This document shows, piece after piece, positions 38,354-52,861 of a stretch of DNA of 64,000 nt. Below the pieces are notes generated by a model that was not told where the DNA came from, did not search any database, and worked only from the letters and a program-made list of their open reading frames with translations. Origin of the DNA: Thermoplasmatales archaeon (lineage in GTDB: Archaea > Thermoplasmatota > E2 > UBA202 > JdFR-43); contig JACIWA010000002.1 in NCBI GenBank assembly GCA_014361195.1, positions 130,310 through 194,309 on the forward strand. The letters run 5' to 3'. A program made the position numbers and the translations under genes. Each line of letters begins with the position of its first letter. The first letter of the stretch is position 1.

Positions 38354-40353
38354 GTGTGTTTGTATTCTGCTTTATTTTCTTATGCCATATTCATCTTATT
38401 AATACAAATTAACGAAAATTCGTATGATTTCCTAATAATTTCTCCTGATGCTTGGCTTGATGAATTAAGCACCTTTAAGCAACACAAGGAAAGCAAGGGA
38501 ATAAAAACAATAGTAGTAGGGTTAAGTGAAGTATTTCATAAAGAATGCTTATGATGAATGGAATACAAAATATGTATTGCTAGTAGGAGGAAGAAAAACT
38601 GGGCTGAAAGAGGATTGGTATATGCCAGTTAGATATGTATGGGTAAATGATAGAAGTTCTTCCTGGGAATATGAAAGATGCTTTTTAAGCGATTTATATT
38701 TTGCAGATATTTATGATAAAAATGGAAATTTTTCTTCATGGGATACAAACAATAACGGGTGTTATGGAGAATACCCGCAGAAAGCAGGACGGAATTAAAA
38801 AGAGTTATAGAAAATACAATAAGGTATGAAGAAAGCTTGTCTCCTAGAAGAGCAATTTTATGCAGTGAAGATGTATATCCAAATGATTACTGGGATGTTG
38901 CAGAGGGAGAGTATATACTCGAAAAAATTGCGGAGAAGTTAAATAGTTATGAAATCGTTAAAATTTATTCGCAAGATATAAGCAGTAAAAAAATAAATGA
39001 AGAAATAAATAAAGGAGCAGGGCTTGTCATTTTTGAGGGCGCGGGCAATCATCATTTGTGGGCTACTCACAGAAAAGACAGTAATGAATGGGTATTTTAT
39101 TATCCCTGGAATATACTGAAGATTAAAAATGATTGCTTGCCAATTCTCATTACTTCAGGTGCCCATCTTTCGCAATTCAATAGGAGCGATTGTTTTAACT
39201 GGTTATTCCTAGCATATGGAAAAGCGGTTGCTAGCATTGGCTCAACAGGTCTATACTGGATCATCCATGGAGAAAATTTAACAGATGTTTTTCTAGGGAA
39301 ATTGCATGTTTTGCTTTGCGAGGAAATTGAGAATAAAAGCAATTTAGGAGATGCATGGGCCTAGGCAATAAACAGATATTTATTAGAAGCATCTTTTGAA
39401 AATGTCTCAATGCCATTTTATATAAAAGCGGTTGAGGAGTTGATAATTTTTGACAACCCTCCTATCTCGCTGATTTCAAATAAAAAAATTGGGTTTAATA
39501 TAGTATTGCACGTTGGTGGGAATGGGGAAAGAAATTATACAAAAATACAGGATGCAATAAATGATTCAAATGGTGGAGATACAATAATTGTTCATGGAGG
39601 AATATATGAGGAAAATCTAACAGTCAATAAATCCCTGAAAATTTTTGGTGAAAATGCAAAAATAAAAACATCATCAATAGAGATTTACTCAAATGATGTT
39701 TATATCGAGGGATTTTCTATAGAGGGAGTTAAAAAAGAGATACAATAAAATGTTATGTGGACAATTTTTATTTTTCCAAAAATGAATTATATTCCTGTGG
39801 GAAGGGTTTATTTGTAGTGGGAGAAAATAGCAAAATAGAGGGCAATATTATAAGGGGAAACGAAGTCGGTATATGGGTTGAAGGGAGAAACTGTGTTATG
39901 AAGGAAAATGAGATAACAAATAACTGGTATGGATAGAAAAATCAGATATGGTATGCTATTTGGGTGGAGGGAAAAAAAGGATTTATAGAAGGAAATAATA
40001 TATCAAGAAATTGCTATCCAATATATCTATACAAAACCTCTGATACAAAAATATCAAAAAATATAGAAGGTGTGCAATTCTTGGATTCGAAAAATAATTC
40101 TTTTGAAGAAAATTTTTTAGAGCAAAACCAGAGATATGGTTTGTATTTAGGAACCGGATGTGTTGGAAATAAGATAATCAGGAATATTTTTGTTGAAAAT
40201 ATCCCAAATGCAAGAGATGAGTCAATTAATATATGGAATGAAAATTATTGGAGCGATTATATAGGGTTGAAAATAAGAATTCTATGGATTTCAGGAGTTT
40301 CATATTATATACCAAAGTTCTCTTTTGAATGTAACCCGAGAATTGAGAAATAA
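38354..40353 (+). pseudogene. Broken C25-peptidase/beta-helix surface protein
   Basis: A former secreted protein of about 650 residues, now in five pieces. Piece one (38354-38554) has a hydrophobic leader then YDFLIISPDAWLDEL. Piece two (38526-38798) has YVLLVGG. Piece three (38759-39364) has the C25-like GAGNHHLW and ITSGAHLSQFNRSDCFNW. Pieces four and five (39410-39748, 39964-40353) form a NosD-type parallel beta helix (YTKIQDAIND, then NENYWSDY). Joins are frameshifts; TAG at 39362 and TAG near 39936 are in-frame stops. The expected catalytic Cys is Ala in GAHLSQFN. Confidence 0.8.
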
Positions 40354-40387
40354 CGCCAAATTATTTATATCAATATGGTTTAATTTT

Positions 40388-41392
40388 GTGGAGAAAGAGG
40401 CAAAATTTTGGGTTTCAAAAGGAGAAAAGGTGCAGTGTAATTTATGTCCCCATAGATGTGTTCTTAAGGAAGGGGAAAGAGGAATATGCGGGGTGAGAAA
40501 AGCAAGTAGTGGAAAATTATTTACTCTAATATATGCGTCCGCATTCTCCGCCTGCCCTGACCCGATCGAAAAAAAGCCACTGTTTCATTTTTACCCTGGA
40601 TCACTTGTATATTCCCTTGGGAGCGTGGGTTGCAACTTGAAATGCATGCACTGTCAGAATTTTTCAATAAGCCAGGCATTGCCAGAAGAATATTATTTGG
40701 AGGAAATTCTTCCGCATGAAGCAATTGAGAGAGCTAAGAGATGTTGTGATGGAATAGCTTGGACATATAATGAGCCAACCATATGGGTAGAGTATGCTGT
40801 TGATTGTGCAAAAATTGCAAAAAAAGAAGGGCTATACACTGTTTTTGTTACAAACGGATACATAAACGAGGACGCAATTTATGAGGTATCAAAATATGTT
40901 GATGCTGCTAATATAGATGTAAAATCAATGAGCAAAGATTTTTATAAAAAAATATGCGGGGGAAAGCTGGAGCCTGTGCTTGACGCATGTAAAAGTTATA
41001 AAAGTAAGGGAGTTCATGTGGAAATAACATATCTTGTGATACCAACGAAAAATGATGATAAAGAGGAAATAAAAAAATTTTGTAAATGGGTTTTAGAAAA
41101 TCTTGGAAATGAGCAGGTAATTCATTTCACTGCTTTTTATCCACATTATAAGATGAGTGATTTACCTCCAACTCCATTAAAAAAACTTTTAGAAGCATAT
41201 GGTATTGCCAGGGAAGAAGGCTTTCACTATGTATATTTAGGAAATGTTCCTCATGGAGAATATGAAAATACCTATTGCCCGACTTGTAAAAACTTGCTTA
41301 TAGAAAGGCACGGATTCTCTTCGCAGATAGTTGGTTTAAAAGAAGGAAAATGCTCCAAATGCGGAGAAAAAATAAAAGTGATAATGAAATAA
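40388..41392 (+). CDS. amrS: AmmeMemoRadiSam-system radical SAM enzyme AmrS
   Basis: About 334 residues. N-terminal Cys-rich CNLCPHRC and CGVR segment, then the radical SAM motif CNLKCMHC, and the C-terminal CPTCKN/CSKCG zinc-like pairs. The frame opens at 40325 within the pseudogene, but a TATA-like stretch at 40360-40371 is about 23 nt from a GTG at 40388 that gives the family-like start MEKEAKFW, so a leaderless GTG start is preferred. The partner Memo and AMMECR1 genes are not in this window. Confidence 0.9.
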   Translation: MEKEAKFWVSKGEKVQCNLCPHRCVLKEGERGICGVRKASSGKLFTLIYASAFSACPDPIEKKPLFHFYPGSLVYSLGSVGCNLKCMHCQNFSISQALPEEYYLEEILPHEAIERAKRCCDGIAWTYNEPTIWVEYAVDCAKIAKKEGLYTVFVTNGYINEDAIYEVSKYVDAANIDVKSMSKDFYKKICGGKLEPVLDACKSYKSKGVHVEITYLVIPTKNDDKEEIKKFCKWVLENLGNEQVIHFTAFYPHYKMSDLPPTPLKKLLEAYGIAREEGFHYVYLGNVPHGEYENTYCPTCKNLLIERHGFSSQIVGLKEGKCSKCGEKIKVIMK

Positions 41393-41431
41393 AACACATT
41401 GTTTTTAAATTTAAATGTATTTACATATATT

Positions 41432-41980
41432 ATGGATGTCGTTCCGAAAATTGGCATAACTGGGGCGCCGAGAGCGGGAAAAACTGAGGGGGTAATCAGA
41501 ATAATGGAGAGATTGAAGTATAAATATACTTTTGGAGGAATGATAACAAAGGAAATTGAGGAAAACGAAGAAAGAGTCGGATTTAAAATAATTGATTTAA
41601 TGACAAAAGAGGAAAGAATTTTTGCTCATGTAAATATTGAATCTTCTTATAGGGTAGGAAAATATAAAGTAAATTTGAAGGTTTTGGATGAATTTGGAAT
41701 ACCAGCAATAGAGAGAGCTATAAAAGATGAGAGAGTAGATATTGTTGTTGTTGATGAGGTTGGAAAAATGGAGCTGGAGAGCAGAAAATTCAGGGAAACA
41801 ATTAAGGAGGTTTTAGATTGCGAGAAACCCGCTATTATAACATTGCACAAGAAATCTAGAGATGCAACATTGCAGGGGATAAGAAACAGGAATAATGTTA
41901 GGATACTTGAAATTACTTCCAAAAACAGGAATCTCATACCATATAAAATAGAAAAGATTTTAGAGGAAGAAGGAGTTTAA
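41432..41980 (+). CDS. THEP1-family nucleoside triphosphatase
   Basis: About 182 residues. The Walker A loop is GAPRAGKTEG at the N-terminus, the Walker B strand is VVVDEVGKMEL, and the late segment LHKKSRD is conserved in the family. THEP1 proteins hydrolyse NTPs in vitro; cellular role unknown. The frame opens at 41399; a TATA box at 41403-41413 is 24 nt from the ATG at 41432, which also removes an odd hydrophobic extension. Its stop overlaps the trm1 start (TAATG). Confidence 0.9.
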   Translation: MDVVPKIGITGAPRAGKTEGVIRIMERLKYKYTFGGMITKEIEENEERVGFKIIDLMTKEERIFAHVNIESSYRVGKYKVNLKVLDEFGIPAIERAIKDERVDIVVVDEVGKMELESRKFRETIKEVLDCEKPAIITLHKKSRDATLQGIRNRNNVRILEITSKNRNLIPYKIEKILEEEGV

Positions 41981-43077
41981 TGATAAGGGAAGGAAAGGCG
42001 GAAATAAAAACTATAGGTTTTGAAGCATATAAAGGGCCTGGCAAGAAAAAGCCAAGCTTTTATAACCCAACATTTGAAATTGATAGGGATATAGAAATCA
42101 TATTCTGCCAATTTATTGTAAATAAAGGTGCAAAAAAATTTTTGGACGCTCTTTCTTCAACTGGTATAAGGGGGATAAGAATAGCGAAAGAGGTTGATGG
42201 AGAGATAGAAGTGCATTTAAATGAGATAAATTCAATATCATTTGATATTCTAAAGGAAAATGTTGCAAAAAATAATGTGAATGCAATAATTCACAGTGAG
42301 GATGTTAGGCAACTTTTGCTCAGGAACAAATATGATTATATAAATCTCGATCCTTATGGCTCACCAGTTTATTTTCTTCCATCACTTGTAAATGGTTTAA
42401 AAAAAGTTGGTTATTTCTCAATTACCGCAACTGATGTGGCTACTCTCTGTGGAGTTTATACAAACGCCTGTATAAGGAGATATGGTGTCATCCCTATGAG
42501 GGGACAGGCGATGAAGGAGATAGGGCTTAGGATACTTCTTGCATGTATAGCAAAAAATTTCTCAATTTTTGACTATTCTTTTTACCCTATACTAAGCTAT
42601 TCCTATAGTCATTTTTATAGAGTTTATGGGTTTGCGGAAAGAGGCGCAAGGAAAGCGGATGATATGCTAAAAAATATTGGATGGATATACTGGAAAGATG
42701 GATGGAATTTTTGTAATTTTGAAGAGTTACCGGATAAAAATTTCTGTGGGCCAGTATGGATTGGAAAAATATTTGATTATGAATTCTTAAATGAAATGGA
42801 AAAAATAGTGAGCAAGAAGGATTTAGGGAAAATAATGGAAATAAAGCAAATGCTAAAAATATGGAAGGAAGAGCAGAGTCTTCCTATTCTATTTTATGAA
42901 AGCGATTATATAGCAAGATCGCTTAAAACAAGACAGCCAAAAATATCTGAAATAATAGATAAATTAAAATCAATGGGTTATAAAGCGGGCTTAACTCATT
43001 TCTCAAAATGTGCTTTCAAAACCGATGCTCCTTATGAAGAGATAAAAAATATTTTTAAAGGAAAGCCAAAAAATTAA
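41980..43077 (+). CDS. trm1: tRNA (guanine26-N2)-dimethyltransferase
   Basis: A 365-residue Trm1, which makes dimethylguanosine at position 26 of tRNAs. The Rossmann MTase domain has ALSSTGIRGIR (SAM loop), HLNEIN, and the NLDPYGSP catalytic motif. The C-terminal domain ends with a THFS...KTDAPY pattern typical of the family. Start shares one base with the stop of the THEP1 gene. The product could modify G26 of the tRNA-Leu in this window. Confidence 0.95.
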   Translation: MIREGKAEIKTIGFEAYKGPGKKKPSFYNPTFEIDRDIEIIFCQFIVNKGAKKFLDALSSTGIRGIRIAKEVDGEIEVHLNEINSISFDILKENVAKNNVNAIIHSEDVRQLLLRNKYDYINLDPYGSPVYFLPSLVNGLKKVGYFSITATDVATLCGVYTNACIRRYGVIPMRGQAMKEIGLRILLACIAKNFSIFDYSFYPILSYSYSHFYRVYGFAERGARKADDMLKNIGWIYWKDGWNFCNFEELPDKNFCGPVWIGKIFDYEFLNEMEKIVSKKDLGKIMEIKQMLKIWKEEQSLPILFYESDYIARSLKTRQPKISEIIDKLKSMGYKAGLTHFSKCAFKTDAPYEEIKNIFKGKPKN

Positions 43078-43108
43078 AATATATGTTTAATATAAAGTGG
43101 GAGGAAAA

Positions 43109-43354
43109 ATGAAGTTGGATATATTGAAGCATGTGCTTGTGCCCCAGCATGAAATTTTGAGAGAAGAGGAAGTGAAAAAATTAATCAAAACCTATAATAT
43201 CTCAAAAGAAAATTTGCCTAGAATACTTGTTGATGATCCTGTTGTAAAAGCTATAGGGGCAAAAGAAGGAGATGTAATAAAGATTACAAGGAATAGTCCA
43301 ACCGCAGGAAAAAGTGTTGTATATCGCTTGGTTGTCGCGAGGGGGATAGAATGA
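43109..43354 (+). CDS. rpoH: RNA polymerase subunit H (Rpb5-type)
   Basis: An 81-residue subunit H, start of the polymerase operon. Family pattern: [38 protein letters not shown]. The frame could begin with a GTG at 43097, but that GTG is inside the SD GGGAGG for the ATG at 43109, so the latter is the start. The stop overlaps rpoB by 4 nt. Confidence 0.96.
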   Translation: MKLDILKHVLVPQHEILREEEVKKLIKTYNISKENLPRILVDDPVVKAIGAKEGDVIKITRNSPTAGKSVVYRLVVARGIE

Positions 43355-46300
43355 GGGGGTTAATAGATGCTTTTTTTAGGGAAAGAAGTATAGTGAATCA
43401 CCATTTAGCATCTTTCAACGATTTCCTTGACAGGAGATTGCAGGAAATAATAAATACAACAAGAGTTGGGGAAGGAGAAGAAGAAAGGCTAGAGATGGGG
43501 TATATTCATCCAGAAATAGAGGGATATAAAATAAAGCTCGGTAAAATAAGAGTTGGAAGACCTGTTGTAAAAGAGGCAAATGATGAAGAGCATGTAATAA
43601 CCCCCGCAGAGGCAAGATTGCGCGACTTAACTTATGAAGCACCAGTATTTCTTGAATTCATTCCAGTAATTGAAGGAAAAGAAAGAGATGATCTTGTAGA
43701 GGAAGCAAAGATAGGGACTATTCCAATAATGGTAAAATCGAAGAAATGCAATATTTCAAGAGAAATTCTTGAAGAGGAAGCAGGAAGAAAATTGAGCGAT
43801 ATGGAGTATGAAAATAAACTAATAGAGAAGCAAGAAGACCCCCTAGACCCTGGTGGATATTTTATAATAAATGGTACAGAAAGAGTTTTAATCACCCTAG
43901 AAGACCTAGCACCAAATCGAGTTCTTACTGAAAAAATAGATAGATATGGATATGTTGTTGAAAGTGCAAAAGTATTTTCTCAGAAAGAGGGTTTCCGCTC
44001 TCTAGTATCAGTTGAAAAAAGGAAGGACGGAATACTGATGGCGAGCTTGCCAAATGTTGCAAGTCCTATCCCTTTATTTATTTTATTAAAGGCTTTCGGT
44101 CTTGATAACCAGACAATATTTGATAATATGGCTTCTTATCCAGAGACAGAAGTTTTTATTTATGCAAACATAGAAGCTTGCGAACAAGAATACGAAGTCA
44201 GAAATGAAGAAGAAGCAATTGAATTTCTTGGAAAAAAAATAGCGGGTGGGCAGGCAAAGGAATATAGAAAAGAAAGAGTAAAGGAATTGTTAGACAAAAC
44301 TCTTCTCCCCCATTTAGGAAATGAAACATCTGATAGGATAAAGAAAGGTGTATTTCTTGCGAGAATGGGTGAGGCGGTTCTTGAATTAGCTCTTGGATAT
44401 AGAAGTGAGGATGATAAAGACCATTATGCAAATAAGAGATTGCGCCTTGCTGGCGACTTGATGGAGGATTTGTTCAGAGTTGCTTTTGTTGCACTATGTA
44501 AGGATTTAAAGTATCAAGTTGAAAGGCTATATGCGAGGGGCAAGGAATTTGAAGAGATAAAGATAAAACCTCTTGTGAGGGAGGATGTTTTTAATCAAAG
44601 AGTTAGCCATGCAATGGCAACAGGGAACTGGGTTGGGGGAAGAACAGGAGTAAGCCAATTACTGGATAGAACATCAAATCTCTCCACTATAAGCCATCTC
44701 AGGAGAGTAAATTCTCCTCTAACAAGGTCTCAGCCCCACTTTGAAGCAAGAGATTTGCATTCTACCCAATGGGGGAGACTTTGCCCAAATGAAACTCCAG
44801 AGGGTCCAAATTGTGGGCTTGTCAAGCATCTCGCTTTAACAGTTGAGATATCTGAGGGTTATCCAGAAGAAAAGGTGAAAGAAGAATTGAAGAAGCTAGG
44901 ACTAGGGGAGGTTAGGAAAGGATTTAAGGGTGCAAGAGTTTATTTAAATGGCGATTTAATAGGAATTCATCCAGATGGCAGGAAGCTTGCAGAAGAAATA
45001 AGAAACAGGCGAAGAAGCGGGGAAATTGATAGGGAGATAAATGTTTGCTATTATGAAGAGAGCAATGATGTTGTTGTAAATTGTGATGCGGGAAGGCTAA
45101 GAAGGCCTTTAATAGTTGCAAAAAATGGAAGATTACTCTATACTAAAGAAATGAGAGAAAAAGTGAAGAAAGGGGAGCTTAAATGGAGTGATTTAATAAA
45201 AATGGGAGTTGTTGAATATATAGATTGTGAGGAGGAGGAAAATTGCTATATAGCCTCTTATGAAGAAGAGCTGAATGAAAAACATACACATATGGAAGTT
45301 GATCCCGTATGTATTCTTGGTGTGGGCTCAAGCCTGGTTCCATATGCGGAGCATAACTCTTCGCCAAGAATTACGATGGGGGCGGGAATGGGGAAGCAAT
45401 CTCTTGGCTTTAGCGCTTCAAATTATAGAAAAAGACCAGATACAAGAGGGCATTTGCTTCACTACCCTGAGGTGCCGATAGTGAAAACATTTACTCAAAA
45501 GTATGTGAATTTTGAAAGAAGAGCTGCGGGCCAAAATTTTGTTGTTGCGGTGATGAGCTATAAAGGATATAACATGGAAGATGCTTTAATAATGAATAAA
45601 GCATCTATAGAGCGGGGATTAGGAAGAAGCACATTTTTCAGAACATATGTTGCGGAGGAACAACGCTATCCAGGCGGGCAGGAAGACCATTTTGAAATTC
45701 CAGACCCAGAATGCAGAGGAGTTAGAAGTGAGGACGCATATAATTTCTTGTCAGAGGATGGATTAATAACGCCTGAATGCGAAGTTAAAGGAGGAGATGT
45801 TCTTATTGGCAAAACATCACCGCCTCGTTTCCTTGAAGAACCCACAGACGTGCTAGTACCACAGAAAAGAAGGGAAACATCAATAACAGTAAGGCATGGT
45901 GAGGAAGGGGTTGTTGATAATGTTGTTATATCTGAAACATTAAATGGGGCAAGGATTGCAAAAATTAAGGTAAGAGATGAAAGATTGCCAGAGCTAGGAG
46001 ACAAATTTGCATCAAAACATGGGCAGAAAGGTGTAATTGGCTTGATAGCGCCTCCCGAAGATTTGCCATTTACTGAAGAAGGAATAGTTCCTGATTTGAT
46101 AATAAATCCGCATGCAATACCTAGCAGGATGACAGTTGGTCATGTTCTTGAAATGATAGGAGGAAAAGTTGGTTGTATGGAAGGAAGATTTATTGATGGT
46201 ACTCCATTTTCAGGTGAGCCAGAAGAAGAATTAAGAAAAGCGTTGGTTAAAAACGGTTTTAAGCATAATGGTAAAGAAATTCTTTATGATGGTGAAACTG

Positions 46301-46731
46301 GAAAAATGTATTTAGCGGATATATTTGTAGGAGTAATATATTATCAAAAGCTTCATCATATGGTCTCTGGCAAAATACATGCGAGAAGCAGAGGACCTGT
46401 ACAAATATTAACAAGACAACCAACTGAAGGGAGGGCGAGAGAAGGAGGGCTTAGATTTGGAGAAATGGAGAGAGATTGTTTAATTGGACATGGTGCATCT
46501 ATGGTAATAAAAGAGAGATTGCTTGACGAATCAGATTCAACAATTCAGTATATCTGTGAGAATTGTGGGCATATTGCATTTAAAACAAGGAGAGGCTTCT
46601 TAAAATGTCCTCTCTGCGGGGATGATGCAAAGATATATCCTGTTGAAATGAGCTATGCATTTAAATTGCTTTTAGAAGAACTTCAATCTTTACTTATAGA
46701 TCCAAAATTAATTTTGAGGGGGTTGGTGTAA
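43351..46731 (+). CDS. rpoB: RNA polymerase subunit B (undivided)
   Basis: An 1126-residue second-largest subunit, not split into B' and B'' as in many methanogens. Conserved blocks include the fork loop ([22 protein letters not shown]), [10 protein letters not shown], the [11 protein letters not shown] segment, [15 protein letters not shown] and the C-terminal zinc ribbon (CENCGH...CPLCG). With A', A'' and H it forms the core enzyme. Operon order rpoH-B-A'-A'' is archaeal standard. Confidence 0.98.
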   Translation: MRGLIDAFFRERSIVNHHLASFNDFLDRRLQEIINTTRVGEGEEERLEMGYIHPEIEGYKIKLGKIRVGRPVVKEANDEEHVITPAEARLRDLTYEAPVFLEFIPVIEGKERDDLVEEAKIGTIPIMVKSKKCNISREILEEEAGRKLSDMEYENKLIEKQEDPLDPGGYFIINGTERVLITLEDLAPNRVLTEKIDRYGYVVESAKVFSQKEGFRSLVSVEKRKDGILMASLPNVASPIPLFILLKAFGLDNQTIFDNMASYPETEVFIYANIEACEQEYEVRNEEEAIEFLGKKIAGGQAKEYRKERVKELLDKTLLPHLGNETSDRIKKGVFLARMGEAVLELALGYRSEDDKDHYANKRLRLAGDLMEDLFRVAFVALCKDLKYQVERLYARGKEFEEIKIKPLVREDVFNQRVSHAMATGNWVGGRTGVSQLLDRTSNLSTISHLRRVNSPLTRSQPHFEARDLHSTQWGRLCPNETPEGPNCGLVKHLALTVEISEGYPEEKVKEELKKLGLGEVRKGFKGARVYLNGDLIGIHPDGRKLAEEIRNRRRSGEIDREINVCYYEESNDVVVNCDAGRLRRPLIVAKNGRLLYTKEMREKVKKGELKWSDLIKMGVVEYIDCEEEENCYIASYEEELNEKHTHMEVDPVCILGVGSSLVPYAEHNSSPRITMGAGMGKQSLGFSASNYRKRPDTRGHLLHYPEVPIVKTFTQKYVNFERRAAGQNFVVAVMSYKGYNMEDALIMNKASIERGLGRSTFFRTYVAEEQRYPGGQEDHFEIPDPECRGVRSEDAYNFLSEDGLITPECEVKGGDVLIGKTSPPRFLEEPTDVLVPQKRRETSITVRHGEEGVVDNVVISETLNGARIAKIKVRDERLPELGDKFASKHGQKGVIGLIAPPEDLPFTEEGIVPDLIINPHAIPSRMTVGHVLEMIGGKVGCMEGRFIDGTPFSGEPEEELRKALVKNGFKHNGKEILYDGETGKMYLADIFVGVIYYQKLHHMVSGKIHARSRGPVQILTRQPTEGRAREGGLRFGEMERDCLIGHGASMVIKERLLDESDSTIQYICENCGHIAFKTRRGFLKCPLCGDDAKIYPVEMSYAFKLLLEELQSLLIDPKLILRGLV

Positions 46732-50805
<4,074 letters not shown>

Positions 50806-50809
<4 letters not shown>

Positions 50810-51222
50810 AAATAAAGCTCACACAGGAGGAAATGAGCTACATAACAATAGCGGAAGGTTTTATTCGCACACCAATAATTGATTGTGTTGGAGGAGAAGA
50901 CAGAATAACATTTGTTGTTGAAAAGGGAAAATTAGGAAAAGCGGTTGGAAAGGATGCAAGGAATATAAAAAAACTCGAAGAAATTTTTAAAAAAGAAGTA
51001 AGGTTTGTTGAATATGATGTTGATATAAAACAGTTCATAATAAATTTATTCAAGCCATTTAAACTAGATAAGATAATTTTTGATGAAAAAGAGAAGAGGG
51101 CAAGCGTTGTCGTAAATCCAAATGATAAAGGAAAGGCAATTGGAAAAGATGGAAGAAACATAAAAATCATAAGGGAAATAGCAAAAAGACACCATGGCAT
51201 AGAAGAGCTAAAAGTGCTATGA
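50806..51222 (+). CDS. nusA: NusA-like KH-domain transcription/RNA-binding protein
   Basis: A 138-residue archaeal NusA, two KH domains only, lacking the bacterial N-terminal polymerase-binding and S1 domains. The GxxG loops are GKDARN and GKDGRN. In most archaea the operon continues with S12, S7 and elongation factors; here it stops and is followed by a T-rich stretch and the recombinase remnant. Confidence 0.95.
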
Positions 51223-51232
51223 TTTTCTCAGA

Positions 51233-51272
51233 ATAAGAGATTTTTTGATTAAGTTATTTTATTTTTTGTATT
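51233..51272 (+). terminator. T-rich stretch ending the RNA polymerase operon
   Basis: Two T tracts (GATTTTTTGATT, then ATTTTATTTTTTGT) directly after nusA, typical of archaeal termination. Confidence 0.45.
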
Positions 51273-51352
51273 CACAATATGAGCAGTAAATTATTGGTTT
51301 TATTCTATTCTTTAAATCAGGTATTTGTTGATGCAATAGGGGAGAATGCAAT

Positions 51353-51529
51353 TTGAGGCATAGCTTCGCAACCACTTGCTTGAAAGCGAACACATCTACG
51401 ATATATTCAGAGTTACTCGAACATAAAAACTCAAAAACAACATATATTTATACGCATGTTAGTAACAAGGAACTAAGCAAAATAAAAAATCCTTTAGATA
51501 GTTTACATAAAAAGGAGAGGCGAATATAA
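51353..51529 (+). pseudogene. 3' end of a tyrosine recombinase (integron-integrase-like)
   Basis: A 58-codon open stretch with no start. It contains catalytic Arg and His in LRHSFAT, the second His in LLEHKNSKTT and the nucleophile Tyr in YIYTHVS, and ends with IKNPLDSL before TAA. The whole pattern is the C-terminus of XerC/D and IntI recombinases; the closing NPLD is close to the SPLD ending of IntI proteins. The N-terminal four-fifths are gone (upstream sequence has stops and no similarity that I can see). It directly precedes the cassette region. Confidence 0.72.
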
Positions 51530-51602
51530 AAATTAAAAAGTTATATAGTTCAAATATAATACTAAATTGGAATGATATGCGAACCAAGTTTGGATATAAG
51601 GA

Positions 51603-51617
51603 GTTATCCGGAATAAC
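51603..51617 (+). repeat. Palindrome GTTAT-CCGGA-ATAAC before the first cassette
   Basis: Near-perfect inverted repeat located between the recombinase remnant and the HNH gene. It shares GTTAT with the right end of the cassette-end element at 52278. It might be a leftover attI-like insertion point or the start of the first cassette; this is inference. Confidence 0.35.
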
Positions 51618-51642
51618 GAATAATAGATGAGGAGGTGATATA

Positions 51643-52191
51643 ATGCCACCATCAGCAGTTAAAACCATCCGAGATCTGATCTATTGGCAATATGCTAATA
51701 TTATCTTTGAGTCGGCAGGGGCCGGAAAGAAGCAGTATGCGTTCGTTATGAATCGTTTTAAGAAGTTGCGGTCAGGCGAGATTGAATGGCTTGGAGCAAT
51801 TAGAGAATATATCCGAGAGCGTGAGATGCCAAATCAATGTATTTATTATGGCTCAACCATAGAGCTATCTTACGATCATCTTATATCTCGCAATCGCGAT
51901 GGTCCAGACATTCCAGATAACGTTGTGATGGCTTGCAAAAGCTGCAACTCTTCAAAAGGTGATAAAGGAGTGTATGAATGGTTTAAACTTGACCGCCGTT
52001 ATGAGGTACCTCGTGTGACTGAGGGAAAGTATCTAAAACTCCTATATAGACTTCACTCTGAGAAAGGTACTTTAGATGCTGGGAAGACAGATCTTGAAAA
52101 ACTCTGTAATGGTTGCGAGCTTGGACACCTATGTGAGGAATCTACCTTAACTGTCTATTGTTTAGAGAGCATTTTAAGGAGGAAGAAATAA
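51643..52191 (+). CDS. HNH endonuclease-like protein (cassette 1)
   Basis: A 182-residue protein. The HNH core spans about 65-115: SYDHLISR holds the His, NVVMACKSCNSSKGDKG supplies Asn and the second CxxC. The first zinc knuckle is odd: CIYYG has Tyr where CxxC proteins have Cys. A C-terminal Cys cluster (CNGCELGHLC) may bind another metal. An ideal SD (GGAGGTGAT) precedes the ATG. Arginine is often CGN (CGA, CGT, CGC), unlike the AGA/AGG of neighbours, a sign of recent transfer. Such HNH genes are frequent in mobile cassettes; target unknown. Confidence 0.8.
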   Translation: MPPSAVKTIRDLIYWQYANIIFESAGAGKKQYAFVMNRFKKLRSGEIEWLGAIREYIREREMPNQCIYYGSTIELSYDHLISRNRDGPDIPDNVVMACKSCNSSKGDKGVYEWFKLDRRYEVPRVTEGKYLKLLYRLHSEKGTLDAGKTDLEKLCNGCELGHLCEESTLTVYCLESILRRKK

Positions 52192-52194
52192 TGA

Positions 52195-52288
52195 CAGCGT
52201 ATAACAGAGTATATCTAGTTGGGGATATGCTCTCACCCAAAATCCCTCACTTCACTCACTTCACTTACCCGCCAGCCGTTATACGCCA
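52195..52288 (+). repeat. Cassette-end element A (attC-like)
   Basis: Begins CAGCGTATAACA and ends GTTATACGCC; GCGTATAAC (52197-52205) and GTTATACGC (52278-52286) are perfect inverted repeats 72 nt apart. The inner part has a TTGGG...CCCAA stem and CTCACCCAAAA. It starts 3 nt after the HNH stop codon. Related to the elements at 52736 and 54421. Confidence 0.65.
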
Positions 52289-52345
52289 TTGCAAAACCAA
52301 AAGTATTTAAATCTGCAACACTTGAAAATATAAAGAGGGAATAAA

Positions 52346-52861
52346 ATGGGAAAGGTAAGAGAGAAGGTGAAGATCACGAGCCTGTTGAGCCCGATGAAAA
52401 CGAGGGAAGTAGAAGCAGTCATTGATACAGGTGCAACGATGGTCGCTCTGCCACAGAATATAGTAGAAGAGCTTGGTTTGAGGAAGATAGGAGATAGGAG
52501 AGTTAGACATGCAAACAACCAAATTCAAATAAAATCTGTTTATAGAGGTGTAATTCTCGAACTAAAAGGAAGGAATGGGATATTTGATGTGTTTGGTGAA
52601 GTTGAGGGTTCAGAACCTCTCGTTGGACAAATAGTTTTAGAAGCTTTGGACCTTATAGTCGATCCTGTCACGAAAACAGTCATACTCAATCCAAGGTCCC
52701 CAGATATGCCCGTGACAGAGATACTCATCGCAAGAGAGTATAACAGCGGACATGCAACTCGTTTATGCTCGCCCAAATCCTGCGCTTCAGATACACTCGG
52801 AACTAGATACGCTATTTCGCTAAAAGAATGGAGGAATGAAGAATGTCTGATCGCTTGGTAG
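52346..52861 (+). CDS. Retropepsin-like aspartyl protease (cassette 2)
   Basis: A 171-residue protein. Residues 1-128 form a single-domain clan AA aspartic protease, with active site DTGATMVALP near 31-40, a flap region, and the closing LEALDLIVDP and LNPRSPDMP segments; it would act as a dimer. The last 40 or so residues (from about NSGHATRLC) are encoded by the repeat element at 52736-52812 and do not look native, so the original stop codon was probably lost. It has its own TATA-like box (52302-52312) and SD. Function of these small proteases is unknown. Confidence 0.78.
   Translation: MGKVREKVKITSLLSPMKTREVEAVIDTGATMVALPQNIVEELGLRKIGDRRVRHANNQIQIKSVYRGVILELKGRNGIFDVFGEVEGSEPLVGQIVLEALDLIVDPVTKTVILNPRSPDMPVTEILIAREYNSGHATRLCSPKSCASDTLGTRYAISLKEWRNEECLIAW
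52736..52812 (+). repeat. Cassette-end element B (attC-like, degenerate)
   Basis: Starts GAGTATAACAGCGG, contains CTCGCCCAAATC and GCTTCAGATA, and ends TAGATACGC, the counterpart of GTTATACGC in element A. It lies inside the 3' end of the protease frame, just before the restriction enzyme gene. Confidence 0.55.
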
